DNA of 64,000 nt from Scalindua sp964437425 (GTDB lineage: Bacteria > Planctomycetota > Brocadiia > Brocadiales > Scalinduaceae), in assembly GCA_964437425.1 (NCBI GenBank), contig CAYTGO010000003.1, forward strand, positions 30,489 through 94,488. Direction: 5' to 3'. A model generated the notes under the pieces. That model was given only the letters and a program-made list of their open reading frames with translations. It searched no databases and was not told the origin of the DNA. Positions 9,491 to 18,839 of this stretch are shown in pieces; positions within the stretch are counted from its first letter, which is position 1; every line of letters begins with the position of its first letter. The translations under genes and the position numbers were made by a program.

Positions 9491-9682
9491 TCACGTGGTT
9501 TTTTTATCCTGAAGTTTTAGAATTGCTATTTGCGAGATTGCCAACTCTTCAATCTTTCTGGTCTGATGCAGAATATGCTCCCAATCTTTTTTTGTTCCTG
9601 ACGCAAATCCTTTTTTTAACCTGCTTTCCAGCTTTTTCAGGTCGGTTTCTAATAACTTAAGTCTGTTTTTTATATCTTCCAT
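9491..9682 (-). CDS. Small coiled-coil protein, unknown
   Basis: Sixty-three residues, almost entirely predicted amphipathic helix, starting MEDIKNRLKLLETDLKKLE. It is soluble, with no signal peptide and no recognised family. It sits 21 bases upstream of the coiled-coil lipoprotein on the same strand and could be the first gene of that operon. The ATG has no clear ribosome-binding site, so the gene call is moderate. Confidence 0.55.
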   Translation of the reverse strand: MEDIKNRLKLLETDLKKLESRLKKGFASGTKKDWEHILHQTRKIEELAISQIAILKLQDKKTT

Positions 9683-9807
9683 TATAATGATCTAATTTAA
9701 AGGCGGGAGGCCAAAATAAATTAACATATTAATTCTACTTAACATCCAACCGATGTCAATTATTTTCTACTCTTGACTTGCTTAACGGGGAGGGATATAG
9801 TTTTGTC

Positions 9808-11253
9808 ATGTTGCAGTTGCGAAAACAGGTTGCCGGCGTAATCAGGGAGTATGATCTCTTCAGTGCGAATGACAGGGTTTTAATAGGTGTTTCCGGTGGA
9901 CCGGATTCTGTCGCCCTGCTGAGCCTTATTTACAATACAAACCGAACAGACCCTCCCTATTCTGAAATCTTTATTGCACATTTGAACCATTCAATCAGAG
10001 GCAGAGAATCGGATGAAGATGAACAATTTGTAACCACTCTTTCAGAAAAATACGGAGTTCCACTCATTGTCGAAAAAAGGGGCATTATTGAAATCGCACG
10101 CGAACGTAAGATTTCACTGGAAGAGGCGGCACGGGACGAGAGATATAAGTTCTTTGAAAGTGCGGCGGAAAAGACGGGTGCCAATGTTATCGCCGTGGGT
10201 CATAACGCCGATGACAATGCCGAGACGATTCTGCATAGAATAATCCGGGGTACCGGTGTTACAGGCGTAAGTGGCATAAGGCCAAAGCGAAAACTTACAC
10301 CGGTTTCAACAATCACCCTGGTTCGTCCCCTTCTATTCACATGGCGTAAGGATATCACTGCTTATCTGGAAGATGAGAATCTCTCATACCGGGTTGATTC
10401 GACAAATATTGAAAAAGATAAACTGCGAAACAGGATTAGATTAGAGCTCATTCCGTATCTTGAAGAGAACTACAATGCAAAGATAAAAAAGTCCCTGGCG
10501 ACTTTGGGAGAAACGTCGTTACAAAATAGCGATTACCTGGAGGCAAAAGCAAAAGCTTTATTTGAGGATGTTTTGGTAAACAGAGAGACGCCTATAGAAA
10601 CAATAGCTCTGGACATACACAAATTAAAAGAGTCGCCGCAGATTTTACAACAGATGATTATTAAAGAGGCGATCGTCCGGTTAGATATTCCTCTCAAAAA
10701 GCTAAGCAACAGAAACTACAAAGATATTTTAAACACTCTTAATTCTAAGAAGACATCGGCAATCAATGTTGTTAAGGAGTACTTAAATGTCAGGAGAGAG
10801 GGAAACGAACTGCATCTTTCGAAGAATAAGTATTGCGCGGAAGAGATACCTGTTTTAAGCGAAACGGAGATAAAAGTACCGGGAGAGACAGAACTTGCTG
10901 ATATGAACAGTAGGGTAACGACGGAGATCCAAGAGATAAAGAGTGGCTTCCTGGAAGAGTTTAAACGAAACAAGACACGCTATGAAGAGGCTGTAGATTT
11001 TGATAAGGTCAGTATGCCGCTCACGGTCAGGACGAGAAAGCCAGGAGACAGGTTCCAACCATTAGGTTCCCAAGGGCTTAAGAAGATAAAAGATTTTTTC
11101 ATAGACAACAAAGTTTCCGTTATGGAGCGGGACACTGTTCCAATAGTAATGATGAACGGAGAGCCGATCTGGATTGTAGGTTTTCGGATTGATGATCGTA
11201 TTCGTGTTTCAGAGGAGACAATAAATTTACTCGTGATGAAGTTTGAAACCTGA
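9808..11253 (+). CDS. tilS: tRNA(Ile)-lysidine synthetase
   Basis: Ligates lysine to C34 of tRNA-Ile(CAU), changing codon recognition from AUG to AUA. The PP-loop SGGPDS is at residues 29-34 from the chosen start; LNHSIRGRESDEDE and HNADDNAETILHR are typical TilS blocks, and the C-terminal domain has TRKPGDRFQPLG. I chose ATG 9808, with GGGGAGGG 13 bases upstream, over TTG 9778, which overlaps that ribosome-binding site. It is divergent from the small coiled-coil gene. Confidence 0.94.
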   Translation: MLQLRKQVAGVIREYDLFSANDRVLIGVSGGPDSVALLSLIYNTNRTDPPYSEIFIAHLNHSIRGRESDEDEQFVTTLSEKYGVPLIVEKRGIIEIARERKISLEEAARDERYKFFESAAEKTGANVIAVGHNADDNAETILHRIIRGTGVTGVSGIRPKRKLTPVSTITLVRPLLFTWRKDITAYLEDENLSYRVDSTNIEKDKLRNRIRLELIPYLEENYNAKIKKSLATLGETSLQNSDYLEAKAKALFEDVLVNRETPIETIALDIHKLKESPQILQQMIIKEAIVRLDIPLKKLSNRNYKDILNTLNSKKTSAINVVKEYLNVRREGNELHLSKNKYCAEEIPVLSETEIKVPGETELADMNSRVTTEIQEIKSGFLEEFKRNKTRYEEAVDFDKVSMPLTVRTRKPGDRFQPLGSQGLKKIKDFFIDNKVSVMERDTVPIVMMNGEPIWIVGFRIDDRIRVSEETINLLVMKFET

Positions 11254-11270
11254 CACCATCAGAATAGTAT

Positions 11271-12092
11271 TCATTTGCGTTTATACCACAGCGTTTTTAC
11301 AAATTTACTCTCTTTCCAGATATACTCCGTTCCTGTAAATGATGCAATCTCATCAAAAGGGAGACGGAGTTTTCTCTCTTCGCTTTTTTTAGATCCACTA
11401 ATGCCTTTGCTGATTATGGGGATCTCTTTTACCGGTTTGGCTTTTTCGTTGTTGGCGGACAGATTCTCTGTGCTGAAATTATTGAAGTATTTCATCAGCT
11501 TTTCAATATCATAGCATCCTTTTGTGAACGCCGTCAGGATGATTGCCTCTTTTCCGTAACCGTTGTCAAAGGGGAGCCATTTTTTCATGGGAGGGACAAA
11601 GTAGGTCAGGTTAGGCGATAACGAGTTTGTCTGCTGGCTGAATTTCTTTCGCGGGAATAGCGGGAAGATCTTGCCTGTTGTTTCAATCTTGAAGATGTAT
11701 ATGCTACATCTTTCCCTGGGCGTAAAAGAGATCTTGCAGTTGTCCCTGGCGCTTATCATATTGCCATTTTTTATTGCTGCTGTTTGAAACGTGCCTGCTG
11801 TCTCTCTCATCTTCAGCACATCAAATTCCAGGAAGCGTTGTCCTGTAACGGAGGGATCGTGTTCTTCTTTTCTGAGGAGTACCTTAAACAGCTCTTCTAC
11901 ATGTGATGCGTACTGTTTGCCGTAGTTGTGGTTGACCTGCTTAATGAAGGATTTGAACGAGGAGTCTCTTACGCTCTTTGTTTCCTGCATTGAAGATGCG
12001 AGTGAACTTCCCGTTCCTGCGGCAATTATACTTATTGTTATAAAGACGAAGAGAAGAGTTCTTGTGTTCTTCGCCAATCGGTGACTTTGCAT
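11271..12092 (-). CDS. Exported DUF4384-domain protein
   Basis: An N-terminal membrane or signal segment (12-33) precedes a periplasmic domain. Residues about 115-200 contain KISFTPRERCSIYIFKIE followed by GKIFPLFP, the hallmark of DUF4384 (PF14326), usually found in secreted or kinase-linked proteins and of unknown role. The C-terminus is Lys/Ser-rich. The start codon overlaps the proC stop by one base (TAATG), implying translational coupling to proC, although a functional link is not obvious. Confidence 0.75.
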   Translation of the reverse strand: MQSHRLAKNTRTLLFVFITISIIAAGTGSSLASSMQETKSVRDSSFKSFIKQVNHNYGKQYASHVEELFKVLLRKEEHDPSVTGQRFLEFDVLKMRETAGTFQTAAIKNGNMISARDNCKISFTPRERCSIYIFKIETTGKIFPLFPRKKFSQQTNSLSPNLTYFVPPMKKWLPFDNGYGKEAIILTAFTKGCYDIEKLMKYFNNFSTENLSANNEKAKPVKEIPIISKGISGSKKSEERKLRLPFDEIASFTGTEYIWKESKFVKTLWYKRK

Positions 12093-12922
12093 TATTTTTT
12101 CTGTTTTGAAAATGCCTTGCCCAGCCTTTTTGATTTTTTCGTCGCAGCTTCAACGGCATTTATCAGGGTATTCGAGAGTCCGCCTTTTTCCAGTGCGTGA
12201 AGACCTTCTATAGTTGTCCCTCCCGGAGAGGTAACAGAGTCTTTGAGTTCACCTATATGCGTATCCGAATCCAGTACCATCTTTGCCGCACCAAAGGTGG
12301 TTTGTGCAGCAAGCTCCGTTGCTACGTTTCTTGGCAATCCCATCTTCACGCCTCCATCCGCTAGAGCTTCAATAACCGTATAGATGAATGCCGGACCGCT
12401 GCCGCTCAAACCCGTAACGGCATCGAGGTATTTCTCCTCAAGTAAGTAGGAGTTGCCTACAGCATTAAGTATTCGGCCGACCAGTTCTCCGTCATCCTGT
12501 GTGGCATTTTTCCCCAGGGCATATCCTGCCGCAGCTTCTCCCACAAGGCATGGTGTGTTTGGCATAACCCTGATCGCCCGACACCCCTCTTTTAAAGAGG
12601 ATTCCATGAAGTTCAACGGAATACCAGCCGCGATAGAGACAACTAAATGTTCAGATGTAATATCGTTTTTTAGCTCCTCAAGAATAGTGCCCATTATGTT
12701 TGGTTTGACAGCAAGGATTATGACATCAGAATTGGCGGCTACCTCTCTATTGTCCTGTGTCGTCTTTATCCCGGTTTCTTCTTCAAAGACTTGGCAACGT
12801 TTGCTGTCAACATCACTGACGATAATATTATCTGCCGTGCTCAGCTTTGCCCTGATGAGCCCTTTCGCAAGAGCCTCGCCCATCTTGCCGCCACCGATAA
12901 ATCCTATTTTTTCTTTAAGCAT
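12092..12922 (-). CDS. proC: Pyrroline-5-carboxylate reductase
   Basis: Last step of proline synthesis: NAD(P)H reduction of pyrroline-5-carboxylate. GFIGGGKMGEALAKGL near residues 7-22 binds the nucleotide, and the C-terminal signature runs through SGSGPAFIYTVIEALADGG. The frame is open upstream to 13075, but the family starts at the ATG at 12922 (MLKEKIGF), preceded by GTGAG, giving 276 residues. The Lys-rich tail ends in KQKK. It is coupled to the downstream DUF4384 gene. Confidence 0.93.
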   Translation of the reverse strand: MLKEKIGFIGGGKMGEALAKGLIRAKLSTADNIIVSDVDSKRCQVFEEETGIKTTQDNREVAANSDVIILAVKPNIMGTILEELKNDITSEHLVVSIAAGIPLNFMESSLKEGCRAIRVMPNTPCLVGEAAAGYALGKNATQDDGELVGRILNAVGNSYLLEEKYLDAVTGLSGSGPAFIYTVIEALADGGVKMGLPRNVATELAAQTTFGAAKMVLDSDTHIGELKDSVTSPGGTTIEGLHALEKGGLSNTLINAVEAATKKSKRLGKAFSKQKK

Positions 12923-13095
12923 TATTATCTCACGAATAAGCAGTAAAAAGAGATATTGTTTACTGTGCTCACAGAGAGCAGAAGAAAAGATTATATGAAA
13001 GCTTTTGGTTATGGTAAAATACTTCATTAACCTTAGTATGCCTGAGATTTTACTTTGGTACATGATAGGTGTCAATTACTTATTTTAAGGATTAA

Positions 13096-13932
13096 ATGGC
13101 TAAATCAAAAACCGGGTTAGGACGTAAATTCAGCGTTGCCGCTATCCAGTTCTGTTCTAATGAGGACAAAGCAGGAAACTTAAAACGTGCTGGCAAGTTT
13201 ATTGACAGTGCCGCTAAAAACGGTGCAGACATTGTCATTTTGCCGGAGATGTTTAACTGCTGCGGACATACAAAAGTAATGGTAGAAAACGCGGAAGAGA
13301 TACCGGGCAATACAATTAATGCTTTGTCAGACAGGGCGCGAAAACTCGGAATTTATATTGTATGCGGAAGCATTTTTGAGAAGGTTGATAAGAACAGGGT
13401 TCATAACACTTCCGTAATAGTTGGACGAAAAGGTGAAATAGTGGCAAAGTATTCAAAGATCCACCTTTTTGATGTTGATATACAGGAGAAGATAAGATAT
13501 AAAGAATCTGAGAATGTGATTGCAGGTAAGAAGGTCGTTACCGCTGATATGGGTGGTGTTAAGGTTGGTATGAGTATCTGCTATGACTTAAGATTCTGTG
13601 AGCTTTACAGGTCTCTGGCGTTAAACGGGGCAAAGATTATTTTTATCCCATCGGCATTTACGGCAACTACCGGTGAATTTCACTGGGAACCTCTGGTTAA
13701 AGCTCGTGCTATTGAGAATCAAACTTTTGTTGTCGCTGCAAATCAGATAGGGACCAGCCCTAATGATATAACATGCTATGGGAAAAGCATGGTGGTGGAT
13801 CCATGGGGAAGGGTTCTGGCAAAAGCGGAAGATGATGAAAATGTGATTTTGGCGGAGATCGATTTAGATTTACAGGAAGAGGTAAGAAAAGAGATACCTC
13901 TATTTGAACATAGACGTACCGATATATATTAA
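13096..13932 (+). CDS. Nitrilase-superfamily carbon-nitrogen hydrolase
   Basis: The catalytic triad is visible as E51 (ILPEMF), K121 (SKIHLFDVD) and C162 (SICYDLRF). These flanking motifs are those of the Nit2/omega-amidase branch, which hydrolyses alpha-ketoglutaramate or deaminated-glutathione-type amides, rather than true nitrilases. Length (278) is normal. Cytosolic. It lies 28 bases upstream of the cysteine desulfurase gene on the same strand, so they are probably co-transcribed. The exact amide substrate cannot be read from sequence. Confidence 0.85.
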   Translation: MAKSKTGLGRKFSVAAIQFCSNEDKAGNLKRAGKFIDSAAKNGADIVILPEMFNCCGHTKVMVENAEEIPGNTINALSDRARKLGIYIVCGSIFEKVDKNRVHNTSVIVGRKGEIVAKYSKIHLFDVDIQEKIRYKESENVIAGKKVVTADMGGVKVGMSICYDLRFCELYRSLALNGAKIIFIPSAFTATTGEFHWEPLVKARAIENQTFVVAANQIGTSPNDITCYGKSMVVDPWGRVLAKAEDDENVILAEIDLDLQEEVRKEIPLFEHRRTDIY

Positions 13933-13960
13933 GAGTTAGAGAAGAAATGGAGATTTACAA

Positions 13961-15127
13961 ATGAGGTTAGTTTATGCTGATAATAACGCGACAACACGAG
14001 TTGATGATAAAGTCCTAGAAGAGATGCTACCGTATTTTAAGGAATTTTACGGCAACCCATCAAGCATACACACTTTTGGAAGACAGGTTTCGAGCAAGAT
14101 GGACCTGGCCAGGGAGAGAGTCGCAAGTATTCTGGGGGCAGATACTTCTGAAATAGTTTTTACGAGTTGTGGAACAGAGAGTAATAACTATGCCATACAC
14201 AGTTCGTTAGAAGCGAATCCTGACAAAAAGCACGTCATTACTACCAAGGTAGAACATCCGGCAGTTTTGAATGTGTGTAAATATTTTGGGAAGAACGGTT
14301 ACGATGTAACGGAGCTTGGTGTCGATAAGGACGGAATGCTTGATCTGGATGAGCTGAGAGATTCCATAAAAGATAATACGGCGATTGTCTCTATTATGCA
14401 TGCAAATAATGAGACAGGCGTGATATTTCCGATTGAAGAGATCGGTAAAATAGTAAAAGAAAAAGGTGCGCTTTTTCACTGTGACGCGGTCCAGGCAATT
14501 GGCAAGATTCCCGTAAATCTTAAAAACAGCCATATCGACCTTCTGTCAATGTCCGGGCACAAGCTTCACGCGCCAAAAGGTGTCGGTGTCCTGTTCATAC
14601 GAAAAGGGGTTAGAATTGATCCTTTGATTATTGGTGGCCACCAGGAAGATAATAGAAGGAGCGGGACAGAAAACGTTCCCTATATCATCGGGTTGGGTAA
14701 GGCTTGCGAAATAGCGGAAGGATTTGTAAAAGAGGAACAGACAGAGGTAAGGCGCCTCAGGGACAGACTGGAAAAAGGCATAAAAGATCAGCTTACTCAT
14801 GTAGTAATAAGTGGAGAGAACAGTGAGCGTTTGCCCAATACGAGTAATGTAAGTTTCGAATGTGTAGAAGGTGAGGCGACCCTGCTTTTGCTTGATATGG
14901 CAGGCATTGCGACCTCTTCGGGTTCAGCGTGCACAACAGGCTCGGCAGAACCATCTCACGTTTTGCAGGCGATGGGAATCCCTCCTGTTACCAGCAGGGG
15001 AACAATAAGGTTTAGTCTGAGTAGATACAGCACTGAAGATGAAGTTGACTACATTTTGGAAAAACTGGTACCGATAGTTAAAAGGCTACAAACCCTTTCA
15101 CCTCTTTTTGACGATTCACAAGCCTGA
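13961..15127 (+). CDS. Cysteine desulfurase, NifS/IscS class
   Basis: PLP enzyme removing sulfur from cysteine for Fe-S cluster or thionucleoside assembly. The PLP lysine is K201 in SGHKLHAPKG, and the active cysteine is C324 in GSACTTGSAEPSHVL, the class I loop. DNNATT near the N-terminus is also canonical. ATG start preceded by AATGGAG. No iscU/nifU scaffold gene is adjacent, so whether it serves Fe-S assembly or tRNA thiolation is open. It converges on the DegP-like gene across a strong hairpin. Confidence 0.9.
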   Translation: MRLVYADNNATTRVDDKVLEEMLPYFKEFYGNPSSIHTFGRQVSSKMDLARERVASILGADTSEIVFTSCGTESNNYAIHSSLEANPDKKHVITTKVEHPAVLNVCKYFGKNGYDVTELGVDKDGMLDLDELRDSIKDNTAIVSIMHANNETGVIFPIEEIGKIVKEKGALFHCDAVQAIGKIPVNLKNSHIDLLSMSGHKLHAPKGVGVLFIRKGVRIDPLIIGGHQEDNRRSGTENVPYIIGLGKACEIAEGFVKEEQTEVRRLRDRLEKGIKDQLTHVVISGENSERLPNTSNVSFECVEGEATLLLLDMAGIATSSGSACTTGSAEPSHVLQAMGIPPVTSRGTIRFSLSRYSTEDEVDYILEKLVPIVKRLQTLSPLFDDSQA

Positions 15128-15154
15128 GAGGTCGAACCCTGATCCAAAAAATTA

Positions 15155-15194
15155 GCCCCGTTACCGTGCTCTGGTAACGAGGCTTAAACTTTTT
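15155..15194. terminator. Bidirectional terminator between convergent genes
   Basis: Eleven-base arms GCCCCGTTACC (15155-15165) and GGTAACGAGGC (15173-15183), with one mismatch and a 7-nt loop. A T-rich run follows on the plus side, and an A-run (15145-15151) precedes it, giving a U-tract for minus-strand transcripts. It serves both the cysteine desulfurase and the protease gene. Confidence 0.8.
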
Positions 15195-15236
15195 CTGCGA
15201 TAATAGCTTCTTCCACAGTTAGAAAAATCTGCTTTT

Positions 15237-16736
15237 CTATTTGCTCTTAATTATCACAAATCGTGTGTGCATACCTCGTCTTAATAAAAATAGAATGTCT
15301 TTCCCCTCTGCAGTGCGCTTAAGTGCACTGGAGAACTCTTCTAAATTATTAATTTTTTCTCGATTAACTTCCTTTATTAAGTCTCCTTCTTTTACATCAG
15401 CTTGAGCAGCAGAGCTGCCTGGCTCTACCGCAGTAACAACTACGCCGGTTTCACCTTCAAATTCAAAACTTTTAGCTAGTTCTTCAGTTAGGTTTTGTAC
15501 TGATATGCCCAGGTTATTACCAGCAGCTGGTTTGCCTGAAGCAAATAGATCTGACGGTTGCTCGCCTATTTTCACTGTTAAAATCGTTTCCTTCTCTTTT
15601 CTCAAGACTTTAACTTTAACCGTCTTGCCAACCTCAGTTTGGGCGACAAAATTACGTAAACGATTAACATCGCTTATTTCCCTGTTATTATACCCGATTA
15701 CAATATCGCCTCTTTCGAAGCCTGCTTCCTGGGCAGGGGAACCGTCCTGTACGTCGCTTATCAATACTCCTTCGGTAACCTCTACTCCGAATTGCTCTGC
15801 AAGTGATTCGTCCATATTCTGAATGGCGACACCTAGCCAGCCTCGAGTTACTTTTCCTTTAACAATCAGGTCTCTGAGCACGGCTTTTGCCATATTTACA
15901 GGAATGGCAAATCCTATTCCCTGGTAACCACCTGAACGGGTGAAGATCGCAGTATTGATTCCTATAATCTCTCCATCAATATTAAGTAATGGACCTCCGC
16001 TGTTTCCGGGATTAATCGCAGCATCGGTTTGAATAAAATTCTCATAATTTGCAATGCCGACGCCTGATCTGCCTATCGCACTTACAACACCGACTGAAAC
16101 GGTATGAGTAAGGCCAAAAGGGTTACCGATTGCAATAGCCCATTGTCCCTGCCTTAAGGCTTCAGAGTCTCCCATTTTTGCTGCTTTCAAATTCTTTCCT
16201 TCAATTTTTATCACTGCTAAATCTGTCTGTTCGTCTGTACCTACAATTTCTCCATCAAATTCTCTCTTGTCACTGAGCTTAACCTTTAATTCGTCCATGT
16301 CTGCGACAACATGGTTATTCGTCAGGATGTATGCTTTTTCGCCGTCAATTTTTACTATTACACCGGAGCCAAGGCTCTGTGTTTTATACTCTCCCTTAGG
16401 AGGCGCTTTTGGTACAAATTTGTCAAAAAATTCATCAAACGGGCCTCCCCTTCCACGTCTATCACCATGTCCGCCACCACCGCCAGGTCCGCGACCGCGT
16501 CCATATTGATCACCGTGATATCCTCCTGTAGCAGGATGTTTGAAAACTTTTACCGTTGTTATGGAAACAACTGATAGTTTGACATCTTCTGAAACATGTA
16601 CTAAAGACTCTTCTAGTTCTACCAGCCCTGTTGACGCTTTAGCACTGCCCGTGTATCCCAGGATTAATGATAAAGCAAATAGCGAAACGCTAAAGAGCAT
16701 AAAATAATTTCTTAAATCCCATTTTTTCCTGTACAC
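15237..16736 (-). CDS. degP: DegP/HtrA-type periplasmic serine protease
   Basis: Exported chaperone-protease for misfolded envelope proteins. Signal segment at 12-34; catalytic triad H142 (NNHVVA), D172 (TDLAVIK) and S246 (GNSGGP); two C-terminal PDZ domains (about 290-380 and 400-495). Between signal and protease lies a Gly/Arg/His-rich stretch (about 70-98), an unusual low-complexity insertion in the region of the regulatory LA loop. The start is GTG at 16736, preceded by AAAGGAGG. The paralogue (DegP, DegQ or MucD type) is not resolved. Confidence 0.92.
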   Translation of the reverse strand: MYRKKWDLRNYFMLFSVSLFALSLILGYTGSAKASTGLVELEESLVHVSEDVKLSVVSITTVKVFKHPATGGYHGDQYGRGRGPGGGGGHGDRRGRGGPFDEFFDKFVPKAPPKGEYKTQSLGSGVIVKIDGEKAYILTNNHVVADMDELKVKLSDKREFDGEIVGTDEQTDLAVIKIEGKNLKAAKMGDSEALRQGQWAIAIGNPFGLTHTVSVGVVSAIGRSGVGIANYENFIQTDAAINPGNSGGPLLNIDGEIIGINTAIFTRSGGYQGIGFAIPVNMAKAVLRDLIVKGKVTRGWLGVAIQNMDESLAEQFGVEVTEGVLISDVQDGSPAQEAGFERGDIVIGYNNREISDVNRLRNFVAQTEVGKTVKVKVLRKEKETILTVKIGEQPSDLFASGKPAAGNNLGISVQNLTEELAKSFEFEGETGVVVTAVEPGSSAAQADVKEGDLIKEVNREKINNLEEFSSALKRTAEGKDILFLLRRGMHTRFVIIKSK

Positions 16737-16874
16737 GAAAAACCTCCTTTAGGTAGGTATAAAACCCAATTAAGTATAATAGTGATTTAACACATTCAAA
16801 TAGTAGTATAATCCAGTATTAATAGCAATATGATAATCTATGCTCATTTTTGTTTGGTCTAGAGTGTTGCGATT

Positions 16875-18467
16875 TCAAATCTGTTTCTTGAGAATAGCGC
16901 CATTTGTAACGCTCTCATGCTTTCCGTCATTGATAGTTAACTTGCCGTTTACTAAGACATTTTTGATGCCTGTAGAGTAATTATGCGGCCTTGTAAACGT
17001 TGCCTGCTCTGCAATCGTTTCCTGATCAAAAATTGTTATATCTGCAAAGCATCCTTCCTTTAAAATCCCTCTGTCTTTAAGTCCCAGCGTTTGGGCAGGG
17101 AAGCCTGTCATTTTATATATAGCTTCTTCGATAGATAAAATGGAGGTTTCATTAACATATTTTCTTATTACCCTGGAAAAAGTACCGTAGCCTCTTGGAT
17201 GTGGCTTTCCGTAATTTAACACTCCTTTTAAAGAACGAAGGGAGCTATCAGAACCGATCATTACGGAATCCCATTTCAATATCCTGGCAAGATTTTCTTC
17301 TGACATATTGAAAAATATAACGCTTACTTTACAATCTTCTTCATATAAAAGATCGAGAACAAATTCTAAAGGGGCTATTTTTAATGTTTTTGAAATTTCG
17401 CCAATCGTTTTTCCTTCATAGCCTCTTTTTTCTTTATTAAACACGGATGAAATCATTATGGTTCCCCAAAATTCCTGACTCAGGCCTTCTTGCTCCATTT
17501 CTTTGATAATACGCTCTCTGCAAAGAGGGTCCCCCAGCCTTTTCTTCTCTTTGGTGTTTCCTCCTTCATATACCCAATCGGGCAAAATAATATCTAAATC
17601 AGTTGCTGCCGCTGTATACGGATATCGATCACATGTGATTTTAATACCTTCGGCTCTGGCATCTTCAAGCATGCTTTCTATCTTATCAATCTTCCACCAG
17701 TTCTTTTCTCCCCATGTCTTAATGTGGGAGACTTGAGCATTTACTCCGCTCTCTTTGGAAATATTTATGGTTTCGCTTAAGGCCGCTTCTAATTTATCGC
17801 CTTCATCCCTCATATGGGTAGCGTATATACCATTATAATCACTGACGATTTTGCATAATGCAATTAGTTCATCCGTTTTTGCGTAGCATCCCGGGGGATA
17901 AACCAATCCGCTTGACATGCCAAAAGCACCTGACTCCATGGCATCTCGTAATTCACGTTCCATTGCAACAAGTTCGTTACTATCCGGTTCCCTATCTTCA
18001 TACCCCAGCACGCAAGCGCGGATGTTGCCATGGCCAACCAGAAACCCCCTGTTTATAGAACTCTTTGCGTCTTTTGCCCTTGTAAAAAAATCATCAGCTG
18101 TTTGCCAATTAATATCCAGTCCGAATTTGCTGAAACCTTTTTTTTTGTTTTCAAGTAATTGGCCTTTTAGCGGAAATGCGGATATGCCACAGTTTCCACA
18201 AATCTCTGTGGTAACACCGTCATAGATTTTACTTTCACTTTCCGGGCTGACTAAACAGAAAAAATCACTATGTGAGTGGATGTCAATAAATCCTGGTGCG
18301 ACAATACAGCCGTCCGCATCGATAACGTCAGAATCCGGACGGCGAGCAATATCGCCTATATAAATGATTTTGTCGCCTTGAATACCAATGTCTGCAACCC
18401 TCTTGGCACTGCCTGTTCCATCGACGAGAATACCGTTTTTAATTATTAGATCAAAATTGTGTGACAT
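16875..18467 (-). CDS. N-acyl-D-amino-acid deacylase (D-aminoacylase)
   Basis: Amidohydrolase superfamily, 530 residues. The zinc-binding GFIDIHSHSDF lies near residue 60, and the SGLVYPPG and THMRDEGDKL blocks are typical of N-acyl-D-amino-acid deacylases; the C-terminus ends in an FDQETI...NVLVNGKL amidohydrolase tail. It would release D-amino acids from N-acylated forms, possibly in peptidoglycan turnover. Separated by about 140 bp from the protease gene, it is likely its own unit. Substrate specificity is inferred from the family only. Confidence 0.88.
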   Translation of the reverse strand: MSHNFDLIIKNGILVDGTGSAKRVADIGIQGDKIIYIGDIARRPDSDVIDADGCIVAPGFIDIHSHSDFFCLVSPESESKIYDGVTTEICGNCGISAFPLKGQLLENKKKGFSKFGLDINWQTADDFFTRAKDAKSSINRGFLVGHGNIRACVLGYEDREPDSNELVAMERELRDAMESGAFGMSSGLVYPPGCYAKTDELIALCKIVSDYNGIYATHMRDEGDKLEAALSETINISKESGVNAQVSHIKTWGEKNWWKIDKIESMLEDARAEGIKITCDRYPYTAAATDLDIILPDWVYEGGNTKEKKRLGDPLCRERIIKEMEQEGLSQEFWGTIMISSVFNKEKRGYEGKTIGEISKTLKIAPLEFVLDLLYEEDCKVSVIFFNMSEENLARILKWDSVMIGSDSSLRSLKGVLNYGKPHPRGYGTFSRVIRKYVNETSILSIEEAIYKMTGFPAQTLGLKDRGILKEGCFADITIFDQETIAEQATFTRPHNYSTGIKNVLVNGKLTINDGKHESVTNGAILKKQI

Positions 18468-18616
18468 TAAGGATATCCCATGAAATGTAAGTGGTCATAT
18501 TATCAAACTCTAGACTATGATTTATTTCGAATTGAGCGTTTCAACGATTTGCTTCTAACTAAAGCGTGGAAGGTAAAATACTATGTAATGATGGATTGTG
18601 CTGAGCCTGGAGTCTA

Positions 18617-18808
18617 TCATTCACTGAGCCTAGAGGGTTTCGTGGTACCGAGAAAAGAATCGACATCTTTATGTAATGCGTTCAAATCCTTCTTTAATGC
18701 ACGGTTCTGAGCGGCATTGTGGCTTTTGTTGAACGTATAGCATCCCGAAGCGCACACTACAAATATTAGAAACATAATAGTTTTTGTTATGATTTCTGTT
18801 GGCTTCAA
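18617..18808 (-). CDS. Small lipoprotein, unknown
   Basis: Sixty-three residues with an N-terminal hydrophobic segment ending in the lipobox CASGC and a short helical Lys/Asn/Asp tail. Predicted lipid-anchored. The start is ambiguous: TTG 18808 gives a proper charged n-region, while ATG 18775 gives a very short signal. It lies 31 bases downstream of rpoN on the same strand. The 149 bp between it and the D-aminoacylase gene hold nothing I recognise. Confidence 0.6.
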   Translation of the reverse strand: MKPTEIITKTIMFLIFVVCASGCYTFNKSHNAAQNRALKKDLNALHKDVDSFLGTTKPSRLSE

Positions 18809-18839
18809 AATTTTTTACTAAAACGTAATTAGCGCGTGC

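Noticed and set aside
18480..18710. Plus-strand frame between the D-aminoacylase and lipoprotein genes
   Set aside because: It overlaps the better-supported lipoprotein on the other strand and has no ribosome-binding site.
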